A stretch of 60,801 bases of DNA from Beijerinckiaceae bacterium (GCA_903970475.1 CAJCIQ010000067.1:1-60801), one strand, 5' to 3'; positions 1 through 8,485 are shown, counted from the first letter of the stretch. Made by a program: numbers and translations. The notes: generated from the letters alone by a model not told the origin.

Positions 1-1
1 T

Positions 2-1561
2 GAACATATAGCCAGGCAGAAGAATTGGCTGAGTAGCCTTCTGGACAACGTAGACAACATGGGCGGCCCGATGAATGAAAAAATGCAAGCCCTGATCAGC
101 GTACTGACTTCATTCCTTCCCATGGATTATGTCGTAGTAGATACCAATCTGGATGACAAAAGTCCGGAGACGCTCTACCAATTCCAACGAACGGCCTTCG
201 ACGAATTCAGGCGCATCGATAGCGATAACGAATCTGAGCATTCCGTATTTCCGAATGCCGGCAGTTACCGCAGGAAGCATATGGATAAAACAACGCCCTA
301 CTTCCTCAACGGTCCTGATTTCAACAAAGCATTCGGATCGGATATGGTATGGGAAAAGATCCGCCACGCCAGGAACTTGAAGGCCCAATGCTGGCTCCCG
401 CTTATTGGTTCCCGCAATGTGGAGATGTCCATTTCATTTTTTAGTTGCAGTGATGAACAGTACAGCCCGGATCATTTTTCCCTGATGACCTCTTTACAAG
501 ACTTACTGGCTAAGGTCATTAACAGTATCCGCAGAAGTCAGCATGACCTTCCGGGCCACCACACACCTTGTGATAATACCAATAGCATCATCCCCAAACC
601 CCGTTTTGAAGGCATCATCGGTAACAGCGCCAAACTGCTGGATGCCCTGGACAAGATGACCCAAGTTGCTCCATTTGATAACACGGTATTGGTTCTTGGG
701 GAGACAGGTGTCGGTAAGGAGGGGCTGGTAAAAGCGATACACCATTCGTCAAACCGAAGGGGTAAACCACTAATAAAGGTCAATTGCGCGGCCATCCCCG
801 CCAATCTCGTAGAATCAGAATTGTTTGGTCACGAAAAGGGTGCTTTTACGGGAGCATTGGAAAAAAGGATCGGTAAATTTGAACAGGCCGGCGGCGGGAC
901 GTTGTTCCTGGATGAAATCGGCGAAATGCCGATGGAGGTGCAAAGCAAACTGCTGAGGGCCATACAGGAAAAGGAAATTGAGCGGGTAGGAGGCCGTACG
1001 ACGATCAAAACCGATGTACGCATCATCACAGCGACCAACAGGGACTTACTCAAAGAGATCGCTGCTGGAAAATTCCGGCTTGATCTTTATTATCGTATCA
1101 ATGTTTTCCCCATCACCCTTCCACCCCTTCGGGAGCGTCGTGATGATATTCCGCTGCTAGCGGATCATTTTCTTCAAAGTATGGGTAGCCGGGTTCGGCC
1201 AGGAGCACCATTTAGTTTTTCCCCGGCAGCCATGGAACAGCTGGTCGGATATAGCTGGCCAGGTAATATCCGGGAGATGGAACATTTGATCGAGCGTCAT
1301 GTGCTCCAAGCCCGATCCAATGTCATTGAATTATTTGAAATGCCGGCCCCCTTCTACCTGGATCAGCACCATACCCATCCTGAGCCTGAAATGAAATCCT
1401 TTGAGGACATGGACCGGGAGCATATCGTGAAGGCCCTAAAAAAATGCAATGGAAAAGTTTCCGGCCGGGGGGGCGCCGCGGAATTGCTGAATCTGAGACC
1501 CACCACCTTGACATCCAAAATGAAGCGACTGGGGATCACCCTGCCCCTGGCATCGGCATAA
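2..1561 (+). CDS. sigma-54-dependent transcriptional activator, 5' end outside window
   Basis: This protein activates transcription with sigma-54 RNA polymerase by hydrolysing ATP. The reading frame is open from base 2, before the first ATG at 59, so the start and probably a sensor or receiver domain lie upstream. Visible parts in order: a GAF-like segment over about the first 170 residues, an AAA+ domain with a Walker A motif (GETGVGKEG), the sigma-54 contact loop GAFTGA near bases 839-856, a Walker B motif (GTLFLDEIGEM) and an arginine-rich stretch (LPPLRERRDDIP), then a C-terminal Fis-type helix-turn-helix ending at LGITLP. The AAA+ motifs are intact, so it should be active. It lies 23 bp before a histidine kinase in the same direction, which suggests that the two form a signalling pair. 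A receiver domain upstream is inference. Confidence 0.9.
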   Translation, partial: EHIARQKNWLSSLLDNVDNMGGPMNEKMQALISVLTSFLPMDYVVVDTNLDDKSPETLYQFQRTAFDEFRRIDSDNESEHSVFPNAGSYRRKHMDKTTPYFLNGPDFNKAFGSDMVWEKIRHARNLKAQCWLPLIGSRNVEMSISFFSCSDEQYSPDHFSLMTSLQDLLAKVINSIRRSQHDLPGHHTPCDNTNSIIPKPRFEGIIGNSAKLLDALDKMTQVAPFDNTVLVLGETGVGKEGLVKAIHHSSNRRGKPLIKVNCAAIPANLVESELFGHEKGAFTGALEKRIGKFEQAGGGTLFLDEIGEMPMEVQSKLLRAIQEKEIERVGGRTTIKTDVRIITATNRDLLKEIAAGKFRLDLYYRINVFPITLPPLRERRDDIPLLADHFLQSMGSRVRPGAPFSFSPAAMEQLVGYSWPGNIREMEHLIERHVLQARSNVIELFEMPAPFYLDQHHTHPEPEMKSFEDMDREHIVKALKKCNGKVSGRGGAAELLNLRPTTLTSKMKRLGITLPLASA

Positions 1562-1584
1562 TGTGCCCTGCAAATCATCCAATC

Positions 1585-3852
1585 ATGAGAAAATTGTTCC
1601 TGGCCGTCTTTTGCATGTGCCAACTATTAGGTACCGCCGCGCAAGAGCTTTCATCGAAGCAAGCCGATTCCATACTTACCACGCTGAACCAACGAAGGGC
1701 TGATACAAGCCATATCAATGCCCTGGTCATGTTGGCCGATTATTACATCGCCAAGCCGGGTGAAGAGAAGGTCGATCTCGATAGCGCCGCGGGATACCTG
1801 ACACAGGCCCGGCAGATGAGCAAGGCGATCGGGGATGCCAGCAGGCTCGACTTCATCACGCTTGGCGAATCGTATCTTTGGAAGGAAAGGGGACGTAACG
1901 ATACGGCCAGAAGGCTTTGCGCTGAGGCGCTCCGGCTGGCGAAAGCCCAAAAGGACAAGTATCTGCTAGGCCGGGCGTATTTTTCGCTTTCGGAATACTA
2001 TGACTATGATCGCACGGATCAACGAGCCGAGCGTATCCTTCTTGCTGATTCCGCAGCATCGGCGTACCGGGAAGCCGGCCAGTTGGAACGGTTGGCGTTT
2101 ACTTTCAAGAACCTGGCCGATCTGCACGTCAATAATAAAGAGATCGACAAAGCGCTGGCCGAATGCGATTCATGCCTCCAAATCTATAAAACCATACATT
2201 TTCCCTGGTTGCAACCCATTTATGATCTCATCGGCTCCGCGTATTATGATCTCGGCGACTACAAGCAGGCTTTAAGCAATGGCCTGCATGCATTAGCGAT
2301 CGCTCACGAACTGCACGATTCTACCATGCAGCTCTGCGAGATCGAATACAATGTGGCCGCGGTGTCCCTGGTGGTTAGGGATACACTGCGGGGCATTGCC
2401 CATATGTCTAGCGCGCTCAATATCGCCTTACTCCATCACAACAAATCCAATAGTTACCTGGTAGCAAGTGACCTCATCCGCATTTACACAAAAACCGGTA
2501 TGGCGGACAAAGGGCTCAGGATCATCGATGATCTGAACAAAAATTTCAGCGGGCCGAATAACCTCGACGAAAGCTTTATGTTCGACCGTTGTTATGTCTA
2601 CACCTATACGGCGCTACACGAATTTCGTAAGGCGCAACCCTATATCGACGAACTGGTGAATCTGGCTAAAACGCCGGGCTTGCCGATGGATACGTACTGC
2701 GGTATCTACCTGGTCGTCATCAGGGCCTATCTGGCCGCCGGTAAGTATCAGGAGGCAGGCGTCTGTCTTGCCCGGTACCAGGACGCCGTGGGGAGATACA
2801 AGGATGTTCAATTCCGGAAATGGGCTTCCCTCTTTGCCTTTCAGCTTGACACGGCCCGCAGGCAATATGGCCCCGCCATCGGCAACCTACTGGAGTACGA
2901 CCGGATCAAGGATTCTATCTCCAACGTCGCGCAGACCAAAGAAGTCCAGCAATTAAATGTGGCCTATGAAACATCTGAGAGGGAAAAACACATTCAGGCC
3001 TTACAGGACGATCAAAAATTACAGCAACGCGCACTCGCCCTATCCAACCAATTCCGGAATTTTGCGATCATCGGTGTCATCCTTTTGCTACTGGCGATCG
3101 CCATTGGCTATAGCCGTTATCGGCTTAAGCAGGAGAAAAACAGGCAATTGGAAATCAAACAAGCCGAGCTTGAAAAAGAACGACATGAAGTATCCCGGCA
3201 AAACGTGGAATTGAGCCGTTTATTAAATGAAAACGAATGGCTGCTGCGCGAGGTTCACCACCGCGTAAAGAACAACCTCCAATTAGTGAAAAGCTTACTG
3301 GATTCTCAATCATCCTACTTAAAAGATGAAAGTGCCCAAAATGCCATACGGGAAAGTCAACATAGGGTTCAAACCATGTCCCTGATCCATCAGAAACTGT
3401 ATACTTCGACCAATGCCTCTACGATCTATATGCCTGACTACATCAATGAACTGGTTGACTATTGGAAGGGAAGTTTTGGTACCAAACAACGCATTTATTT
3501 TCGCAGGGAGATTGAGATCAACCATCTCGATGTCATACACGCTGTCCCGGTCGGCCTGATCCTCAACGAGATCATCACCAATGCCATCAAATATGCCTTT
3601 CCCACCACCGGGGCCGAGCAGATCAGCATACGCTTGTTCCAATCAGGGCCTGAAGAGATCACCCTGTTCGTCGCTGATAATGGGATAGGACTTTCACCGG
3701 ACTTCGACCTGGAGCAAAGCGGGTCCTTCGGATTTAAGCTCATCAGGGGTCTGACGGAAGATCTGGGCGGAACAGTCATTATCGAAAACGCCGGGGGCGC
3801 CACTATCCGTTTGACGTTTCCTTTTAATGAAAGAAAGCTGGGGTCATCCTGA
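1585..3852 (+). CDS. TPR-containing sensor histidine kinase (HisKA_2 class)
   Basis: The start at 1585 gives a proper signal peptide (MRKLFLAVFCMCQLLGTAAQ); the open frame upstream overlaps the previous gene and was rejected. A long periplasmic alpha-helical TPR region follows (about residues 25-450), then one membrane helix near 493-512, a coiled coil, and a kinase core. The dimerisation region carries the HisKA_2 motif EVHHRVKNNLQ with the likely phosphorylated His near residue 559. The ATPase domain shows the N box NEIITNAIKYAF, the G1 box VADNGIGL and the G2 segment GSFGFKLI. No receiver domain is attached, so phosphate must pass to another protein. The adjacent sigma-54 activator is the obvious candidate (inference). 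The input signal is unknown. Confidence 0.9.
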   Translation: MRKLFLAVFCMCQLLGTAAQELSSKQADSILTTLNQRRADTSHINALVMLADYYIAKPGEEKVDLDSAAGYLTQARQMSKAIGDASRLDFITLGESYLWKERGRNDTARRLCAEALRLAKAQKDKYLLGRAYFSLSEYYDYDRTDQRAERILLADSAASAYREAGQLERLAFTFKNLADLHVNNKEIDKALAECDSCLQIYKTIHFPWLQPIYDLIGSAYYDLGDYKQALSNGLHALAIAHELHDSTMQLCEIEYNVAAVSLVVRDTLRGIAHMSSALNIALLHHNKSNSYLVASDLIRIYTKTGMADKGLRIIDDLNKNFSGPNNLDESFMFDRCYVYTYTALHEFRKAQPYIDELVNLAKTPGLPMDTYCGIYLVVIRAYLAAGKYQEAGVCLARYQDAVGRYKDVQFRKWASLFAFQLDTARRQYGPAIGNLLEYDRIKDSISNVAQTKEVQQLNVAYETSEREKHIQALQDDQKLQQRALALSNQFRNFAIIGVILLLLAIAIGYSRYRLKQEKNRQLEIKQAELEKERHEVSRQNVELSRLLNENEWLLREVHHRVKNNLQLVKSLLDSQSSYLKDESAQNAIRESQHRVQTMSLIHQKLYTSTNASTIYMPDYINELVDYWKGSFGTKQRIYFRREIEINHLDVIHAVPVGLILNEIITNAIKYAFPTTGAEQISIRLFQSGPEEITLFVADNGIGLSPDFDLEQSGSFGFKLIRGLTEDLGGTVIIENAGGATIRLTFPFNERKLGSS

Positions 3853-3881
3853 CCTTTTGGTTTGGGGGCCCCAGCTTCCTT
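3835..3881 (+). terminator. possible terminator after the kinase gene
   Basis: A 9-bp stem (3835-3843 with 3869-3877, AAGCTGGGG / CCCCAGCTT) spans the stop codon of the kinase gene. The loop is long (25 nt) and the following T tract is poor, so this is a weak call. Confidence 0.3.
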
Positions 3882-3946
3882 AAACTGCATCGAACAACTC
3901 AGGCTGTTTTGAAGTTTTTAGCTTGCTTCGAAGTTCTTGGGCCGCC

Positions 3947-4639
3947 TTACAAAAACGTTTCCGCTGCTTCGAGGATAAAATCCGTTACCTCTTTGCCATG
4001 GGAGGCCATAGAAGCATGACCGGCGTCAAGGGAAATGACTTTCTTAGCGTTGATTCTGCCGGCCATCCACTCTTCTGTTTTAGGCGGGATCATTTTATCA
4101 TTTTTGGAAACCTGATACCAACTTGGTTTTAACTTCCAGGCTGGCTCATGGGAAGGAGCGCCGAATGCAGCACCCGCAATCGGTTTTTGTGCAGAGGCCA
4201 TGACTAATGCATCCTCTACAGATACACCCTGGCAAAACACTTCGGGAAACATATGGTAGTCGAGATATAGAAGTCCAGAAGGGCCAGGCGCAATGGCCGC
4301 CGCGCCTTCAGGAGCATCCCTTAGCTGCAATATACTGCCGGCAGATTCACCAGCCTCCGGGGCAAATGCCGCAATATAAACCAAGCCCACCACGTTTGGC
4401 AAAAGCCCGGCGCCAGAGATCACCATACCGCCATAAGAATGCCCGACCAATAAGGTAGGACCTTCCAGGGAAGCAACCATATCACTGGTACGTTTCACGT
4501 CCTCTTCCAGGGAAGTCAACGGCAGTTGAACCGCCCTGACCGTAAAGCCTTTGGCAACAATGGTGGGGATGACCTTTCTCCAATGAGACCCGTCTCCAAA
4601 TGCACCATGTACTAACACAATGTTTAAATGCTTATTCAT
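3947..4639 (-). CDS. alpha/beta hydrolase, cytosolic copy of a tandem pair
   Basis: A 230-residue alpha/beta-fold hydrolase. The oxyanion region LVHGAFGDGSHWRK stands at the N-terminus, the nucleophile elbow GHSYGG near residue 88-93, and a late His in DAGHASM near residue 212 completes a Ser-Asp-His triad. It has no signal peptide. It belongs to the group of small esterases related to plant methylesterases and similar bacterial proteins; the substrate cannot be read from the sequence. It follows a secreted paralogue by 20 bp on the same strand. The two share the same blueprint (LVHGA, TSLAEDV or TSLEEDV, GHSYGG, VYIAAFAPDAGES-like), so a local duplication is likely. Confidence 0.85.
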   Translation of the reverse strand: MNKHLNIVLVHGAFGDGSHWRKVIPTIVAKGFTVRAVQLPLTSLEEDVKRTSDMVASLEGPTLLVGHSYGGMVISGAGLLPNVVGLVYIAAFAPEAGESAGSILQLRDAPEGAAAIAPGPSGLLYLDYHMFPEVFCQGVSVEDALVMASAQKPIAGAAFGAPSHEPAWKLKPSWYQVSKNDKMIPPKTEEWMAGRINAKKVISLDAGHASMASHGKEVTDFILEAAETFL

Positions 4640-4659
4640 ACAAATTATTTGATGGATGA

Positions 4660-5415
4660 TTAATTGGCTGCGTTGGCTGCTTTTTCGATCACTGCCGCAA
4701 CTTCAACGGGATGGCTGATGTAAACTACATGGCTGGATTTGATTTCAGTGACGACGGCGCCTGCTCTTTTGGCCATTCCTCGTTCTGCATCGGGAGGGAT
4801 CATCTTATCCTGGGTGGAAACGATGTACCAACTCTTTTTGGTCTTCCACGCGGCTACCGTAAGGTCAGTGGTAAAGGCTGGAATACCCACGGGCACTTGG
4901 GAAGCGGCCATGAAAGCAGCCTGTGCAGCTGGAAGATCCGCACAGAAATCGGCGTGGAATTTGGCCGGATCAACCCAGATAAAACCATTGCTGGGCGGAA
5001 GGATGGGGGAATTGGGATCGGCGGGACCGGACTGCTGGATCTTCAGCAGTGATTCACCTGCATCTGGTGCGAAAGCAGCAACGTACACCAATCCTTGAAC
5101 ACTGGAGGTATCTCCCGATTCGGTGATGATGGCGCCACCATAGGAATGTCCTACCAGGATGACGGGACCCGTCTGTTGTGCCAGAACCGCTTTGGTCATT
5201 CTTACGTCTTCAGCAAGACTGGTGTTGGGATTGGCTACGATCGTAACATGGTATCCTTTCGCGGTGAGGATACGGTAGACGGCTTCCCAACCGGAGCCAT
5301 CGGCCCAGGCGCCGTGAACCAGAACGATGTTCTTCACTTGTGCATTACTGGATTGTGGTTTGGCGAAGAGAGACAAGGCGAGAACACTAGCCGCCAACAT
5401 TTTTGAAATTGTCAT
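4660..5415 (-). CDS. alpha/beta hydrolase with signal peptide, tandem paralogue
   Basis: The start at 5415 gives a signal peptide (MTISKMLAASVLALSLFA, cleavage near SNAQ); an in-frame start at 5466 would put a poly-isoleucine and lysine stretch before it and is less likely. The mature protein has LVHGAWADGSGWE, a nucleophile elbow GHSYGG, and a final His in SSHVVYISH, which form a probable catalytic triad. It is the exported twin of the gene downstream. Where the first copy acts in the cytosol, this one should act in the periplasm or be anchored outside. The substrate is unknown; small esters or lactones are possible. Confidence 0.83.
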   Translation of the reverse strand: MTISKMLAASVLALSLFAKPQSSNAQVKNIVLVHGAWADGSGWEAVYRILTAKGYHVTIVANPNTSLAEDVRMTKAVLAQQTGPVILVGHSYGGAIITESGDTSSVQGLVYVAAFAPDAGESLLKIQQSGPADPNSPILPPSNGFIWVDPAKFHADFCADLPAAQAAFMAASQVPVGIPAFTTDLTVAAWKTKKSWYIVSTQDKMIPPDAERGMAKRAGAVVTEIKSSHVVYISHPVEVAAVIEKAANAAN

Positions 5416-5540
5416 TTGTTGCTGTTTTTTAATGATGATAATTAATAACAGCAGACTCCCAGACAATCGGTATGCCGCAGTATAAAATACTGTATATCAA
5501 TGTATTGTAACTAATTAATCCATCACTTTTTTTCTGTATT

Positions 5541-5578
5541 ACGTAATCGTCGTCATTTTTCTTTTCATAACGTAATCG
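5541..5578. repeat. direct repeat of ACGTAATCG upstream of the hydrolase pair
   Basis: The 9-mer ACGTAATCG occurs at 5541-5549 and again at 5570-5578, 29 bp apart, with similar flanks (CGTCG and ACGG). It lies about 125-165 bp upstream of the secreted hydrolase start. It could be a pair of regulator sites, but nothing else supports this. Confidence 0.35.
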
Positions 5579-5657
5579 ACGGCACCCATTACCCATATTG
5601 CTGGTCCAGACCGGAAGCGGAATTGTTTTAACCGTCTTTTCCATACAAAGCTAACAG

Positions 5658-5694
5658 AGAGGTCGCCCTGGGTGGGGACGACCTCTTTATTATT
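5658..5694 (+). terminator. intrinsic terminator with no evident + strand gene before it
   Basis: A perfect 8-bp stem AGAGGTCG (5658-5665) / CGACCTCT (5679-5686) holds an inner CCC/GGG pairing and is followed by TTATTATT. The T-rich side faces the + strand, although the nearest + strand gene ends 1.8 kb upstream. The rest of 5416-5771 shows no convincing gene. Confidence 0.5.
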
Positions 5695-5771
5695 CAACTA
5701 TTTTAATTGTTCACCATCTGAGGTTTCCCATGCTGATGATTCCGGTTAACCACCGCAATCGTTGCAGGGCC

Positions 5772-6397
5772 TTAATTTACTGTAATAACCGCCTGTCCGC
5801 CTGCAACCCCACTGTACTTGGCTATACCTTGCAGCCGGTAGCTACAAATAGGTAAGTTTACCAAGCCAGTAACAATCCCATTGGTAACAGAGATGGACTT
5901 ACTGCCATTGCTAAAGGTTAACCTGGAGTGATGATGGTAAACGTACCCGTCTGGGTGGCTACCAGGTTGCTTTCCGTATTGATGGAAATGCCCAGTTGAA
6001 CGCCATGCAATATAGAAGTCACCCAGCAGCTATCGGTGGGGTAACTGGAGTCAACATAAGCAGTTGTCTGTGCATTGATGGTAGGTGCACTAAAATATAG
6101 GTTTACCTGCCCTTGTCCCTGATCGCTGCTATCTAAAGCTATAGCCTTGCTCCCCGAAGGACCTTCTTGCTGATTATAGGTGGATGATTGCCATGTCAGG
6201 CCGTATTCCTGAACTTGTGCTCCATCCACGGGAGTAGTATAGGTTGGATAACCGGCGGTAGTGGTCAATGAGATATTATTTAAGGAGGGCGGCCAATTTT
6301 ACATGCTGATTTTGCTATCGGTGAGGTTGCTTTGACCCCGGAGGAATTTACCGGTACAGGTAATGGTGGATAGGTTAATATTGAGTAGGAATACTAA
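5772..6397 (-). pseudogene. decayed gene for a secreted or cell-surface protein
   Basis: Three coding-like pieces line up on the minus strand. From 6397 the frame reads a beta-rich segment (SNLTDSKISM), then meets a TAA at 6299-6301. It continues in the same frame (SLNNISLTTTAGYP...) to a TAA at 5918-5920. A single-base shift at that point reopens a frame that runs through FSNGSKSISVTNGIVTG to a stop at 5772-5774. Restoring one T at the junction joins TPG to LTFSNGSKS. The composition (Ser, Thr, Gly, Asn) is that of an extracellular Bacteroidota protein. No signal peptide or start remains. Function is not recognised. Confidence 0.5.
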
Positions 6398-6446
6398 TTA
6401 AAAATAATGGAACCTGTTTTATTGGCAGGCGCATGCAGGGCCGTCA

Positions 6447-6494
6447 GGAGTATAGGCGGTCCGTAGGCGTACGCCAGGACAGGAGACGCCTCCC
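6447..6494. other. GC-rich nested hairpin downstream of smpB
   Basis: Nested complementary pieces surround the palindrome GGCGTACGCC (6466-6475): GTCC 6459-6462 with GGAC 6477-6480, and AGGCG 6454-6458 with CGCCT 6487-6491. It lies just past the smpB stop codon, with no T tract. It may be a repeat remnant or an RNA stabiliser. Confidence 0.35.
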
Positions 6495-6540
6495 TACCTG
6501 GAATATCCCACCGTATCAGCTGGAGCAGATGTGTCGTGAA

Positions 6541-6981
6541 CTATTTTTTCAGGAATCGCGCCATTTCCCGCTGGCTATCCTTAGCCTTGAGCGTATCGCG
6601 CTTATCATGGAGCTTTTTGCCCTTGGCCAGGCCTATTTCCATTTTGGCCAGGTTCTTATCGGTGAAGAAGATTTTCAGGGGAACAAGGGTAAAGCCCTTT
6701 TCCTTCATCTTAGCCTGGATCTTGCTCATTTCCCTGCGGTTAAGCAGGAGCTTACGATCCCTGGTAGCAATATGGTTGTTGTTGGTACCAAAGGTATATT
6801 CCGCTATATATAAACTTTTGATCCAAAGCTCGTCCTTATGGAAAAGACAGTAGCTGTCGTTAAAGCTAACCTTCCCCTCCCGTATGGATTTTACTTCCGT
6901 TCCGAGCAGCACCATGCCCGCCACATAGGTATCTTCTATGAAGAATTCGTGATACGCGCCCCGGTTTGAAATGGTACTCAT
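6541..6981 (-). CDS. smpB: SsrA-binding protein SmpB
   Basis: SmpB binds tmRNA and delivers it to ribosomes stalled on broken mRNA (trans-translation). The 146-residue length is typical. Family landmarks are visible: the N-terminal segment SNRGAYHEFFIEDTYVAGM, the G-T-E-V-K-S-I-R core, the segment HIATRDRKLLLNRREM, and a basic C-terminal tail with GLAKGKKLHDKRDTLK and REMARFLKK. The tmRNA gene itself is not in the window. It lies downstream of accD and the broken small gene on the same strand. Confidence 0.97.
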   Translation of the reverse strand: MSTISNRGAYHEFFIEDTYVAGMVLLGTEVKSIREGKVSFNDSYCLFHKDELWIKSLYIAEYTFGTNNNHIATRDRKLLLNRREMSKIQAKMKEKGFTLVPLKIFFTDKNLAKMEIGLAKGKKLHDKRDTLKAKDSQREMARFLKK

Positions 6982-7025
6982 GGGCGCAAAGGTCTGAATT
7001 TATTAGGAAAAAACGATGACAAACA

Positions 7026-7249
7026 TTAGCGGGACACTGCCTGGATTAAATAGGCTCTCGTCTTCAGGTCATAATAAGCGATATAAATCCTGTTGTTTCG
7101 TACAAAAACCAATCCATCCGACCGGATGCCGTTCTTAATCCGGAGGTAAAGCTGAAAACCGGATTTTGCGCCATTGTGGCCTCTGAAGTCAGAACAAGTA
7201 AGCAAGAGAAAAGGACAGTATATGTCCTTTTCCTGAAAAATAATATCAT
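7026..7249 (-). pseudogene. small secreted protein gene split by a frameshift
   Basis: A start at 7249, 8 nt after the accD stop codon, opens a frame with a clear signal peptide (MILFFRKRTYTVLFSCLLVL, cleavage near TMAQ). That frame ends at 7064 in an unlikely tail. A second frame on the same strand runs to a stop at 7026 and ends in a protein-like segment (GLVFVRNNRIYIAYYDLKTR). The simplest reading is one short exported protein with a single indel between about 7110 and 7180. A sequencing error would give the same picture. I do not recognise the family. Confidence 0.4.
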
Positions 7250-7257
7250 AAGGTGAA

Positions 7258-8172
7258 CTAATGAGCAAACAGCATTAACGACTGGGCTATCCTTTCCTTC
7301 AAGGTCTTACGGTCTACTATATAGTCCAGGAATCCGTGTTCCAAAAGGAACTCAGAACGCTGAAAACCTTCCGGTAATTCCTTCCGGATGGTCTCCTTAA
7401 TAACGCGGGGGCCGGCAAAGCCAATCAAGGCGCCTGGCTCAGCAATATTGAGGTCCCCCATCATGGCAAAGGAAGCGGTTACGCCTCCAAAGGTGGGATC
7501 GGTCATCAAGGAGATATAAGGAATCTTTGCGTCGGCTAGTTGGGTCAGTTTACCGATGGTTTTGGCCATTTGCATCAGGGAGAAAGCACTCTCCATCATG
7601 CGGGCACCTCCGGATTTGGAGACAATCAGTAAGGGAAGGTGGTGTTGCAGGCAATAATCAACAGCCCTCGCAATTTTTTCCCCCATGACACTTCCAAGGG
7701 ACCCTCCGATGAATTCAAAATCCATAACGCCTACCACCAGACCACTTCCGCCTACATTGCCCGTGGCAAAACGGATGGAATCTTTAAGGTCTGTTTTCTT
7801 CCAAACTTCTTCCAAGCGCTTATGATAGGGCTTGAGGTCGGTAAAACCCAGGAAGTCCTTGGAAACAATATTGTCGAAAAGTAGGGTGTATTGTTTATTG
7901 TCAAACAGGATATCAAAGTATTCCGAGCTTTCAATACGATGGTGATAGTTGCACTGGGGGCAAACAAAAAGGTTTTCCCTTAGTTCCAGCATCGTGCAGG
8001 TATACTTACATTGGGGACATTTTGTCCATAATCCTTCCGGTACTTCCTTTTTTTCAGCAGTGCTCGTTTGAATACCCTTCTTGATCCTTTTAAACCAACG
8101 GGTCTTTGATTCTTCTGACTGGCCTTCTTCACCGGTAAGGTTCACTTCAAAATCCTCCTCTTGTTGGGACAT
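7258..8172 (-). CDS. accD: acetyl-CoA carboxylase carboxyltransferase subunit beta
   Basis: AccD forms the carboxyltransferase with AccA and moves the carboxyl group from carboxybiotin to acetyl-CoA, the first step of fatty acid synthesis. The 304-residue protein has the N-terminal zinc ribbon with two Cys pairs (CPQCKYTC and CPQC, about residues 51-78) and the carboxyltransferase core with MDFEFIGGSLGSVMGEKI, SGGARMMES and a Gly-rich oxyanion region. accA is not in this window. The stop codon is 8 nt from the start of the small secreted gene, so they were probably cotranscribed. Confidence 0.97.
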   Translation of the reverse strand: MSQQEEDFEVNLTGEEGQSEESKTRWFKRIKKGIQTSTAEKKEVPEGLWTKCPQCKYTCTMLELRENLFVCPQCNYHHRIESSEYFDILFDNKQYTLLFDNIVSKDFLGFTDLKPYHKRLEEVWKKTDLKDSIRFATGNVGGSGLVVGVMDFEFIGGSLGSVMGEKIARAVDYCLQHHLPLLIVSKSGGARMMESAFSLMQMAKTIGKLTQLADAKIPYISLMTDPTFGGVTASFAMMGDLNIAEPGALIGFAGPRVIKETIRKELPEGFQRSEFLLEHGFLDYIVDRKTLKERIAQSLMLFAH

Positions 8173-8208
8173 TGCTACGATTTTAAACCGCTAATATCGT
8201 AATCTTTT

Positions 8209-8260
8209 CGTAATTGGGGCTTAGGAGCTAAAAGAAATTAACTCCAAAGCCCCAATTACG
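8209..8260. repeat. 19-bp inverted repeat upstream of accD
   Basis: The arms 8209-8227 and 8242-8260 are complementary at 18 of 19 positions (CGTAATTGGGGCTT / AAGCCCCAATTACG core) around a 14-nt loop. It lies 37 bp before the accD start on the upstream side. There is no T tract in either direction, so a terminator is unlikely. It could be an accD leader hairpin, an operator or a small mobile hairpin element. Confidence 0.6.
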
Positions 8261-8271
8261 GAAAGTGGTAA

Positions 8272-8463
8272 TGATGGCCCTTCGGGCAGCGCGCCCGTGG
8301 CGCGCTATTAAAAATACAGCGCTCACGCGGGAATACACAGGCTGACGTCAGAAAGCGCCGCTCACGCGGAAGTGCACAGGCTGACGTCAGAAAGCGCCGC
8401 TCACGCGGAAGTGCACCGGCTGACGCCAGAAAGCGCCGCTCACGCGGAAGTGCACCGGCTGAC
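8272..8463. repeat. GC-rich dispersed motif followed by 39-bp tandem repeats
   Basis: The 18-mer TGATGGCCCTTCGGGCAG at 8272-8289 occurs again at 44349-44366, where it also introduces GC-rich repeats with a CGC..GTGGCG-like continuation. After it come three full 39-bp units at 8341-8379, 8380-8418 and 8419-8457, preceded by a partial unit ending at 8340 and followed by the first bases of another. The units are nearly identical (changes at a few positions only). The repeats sit between the fbaB stop and accD. Units are contiguous, not spaced, so this is not a CRISPR array. Confidence 0.75.
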
Positions 8464-8485
8464 ACGGGGGCCGTATTAGACCGTA

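Noticed and set aside
5429..5644. 71-aa minus-strand ORF upstream of the secreted hydrolase
   Set aside because: No recognisable domain, unusual composition, and it overlaps the hydrolase leader and the direct repeats.
8319..8463. CRISPR array
   Set aside because: The units are directly adjacent with no unique spacers, and no cas genes are nearby.
8256..8465. 69-aa minus-strand ORF with repeated PRERRFL peptide
   Set aside because: It is only the 39-bp tandem repeat (39 = 13 codons) read in an open frame; there is no start context and composition is not that of a protein.
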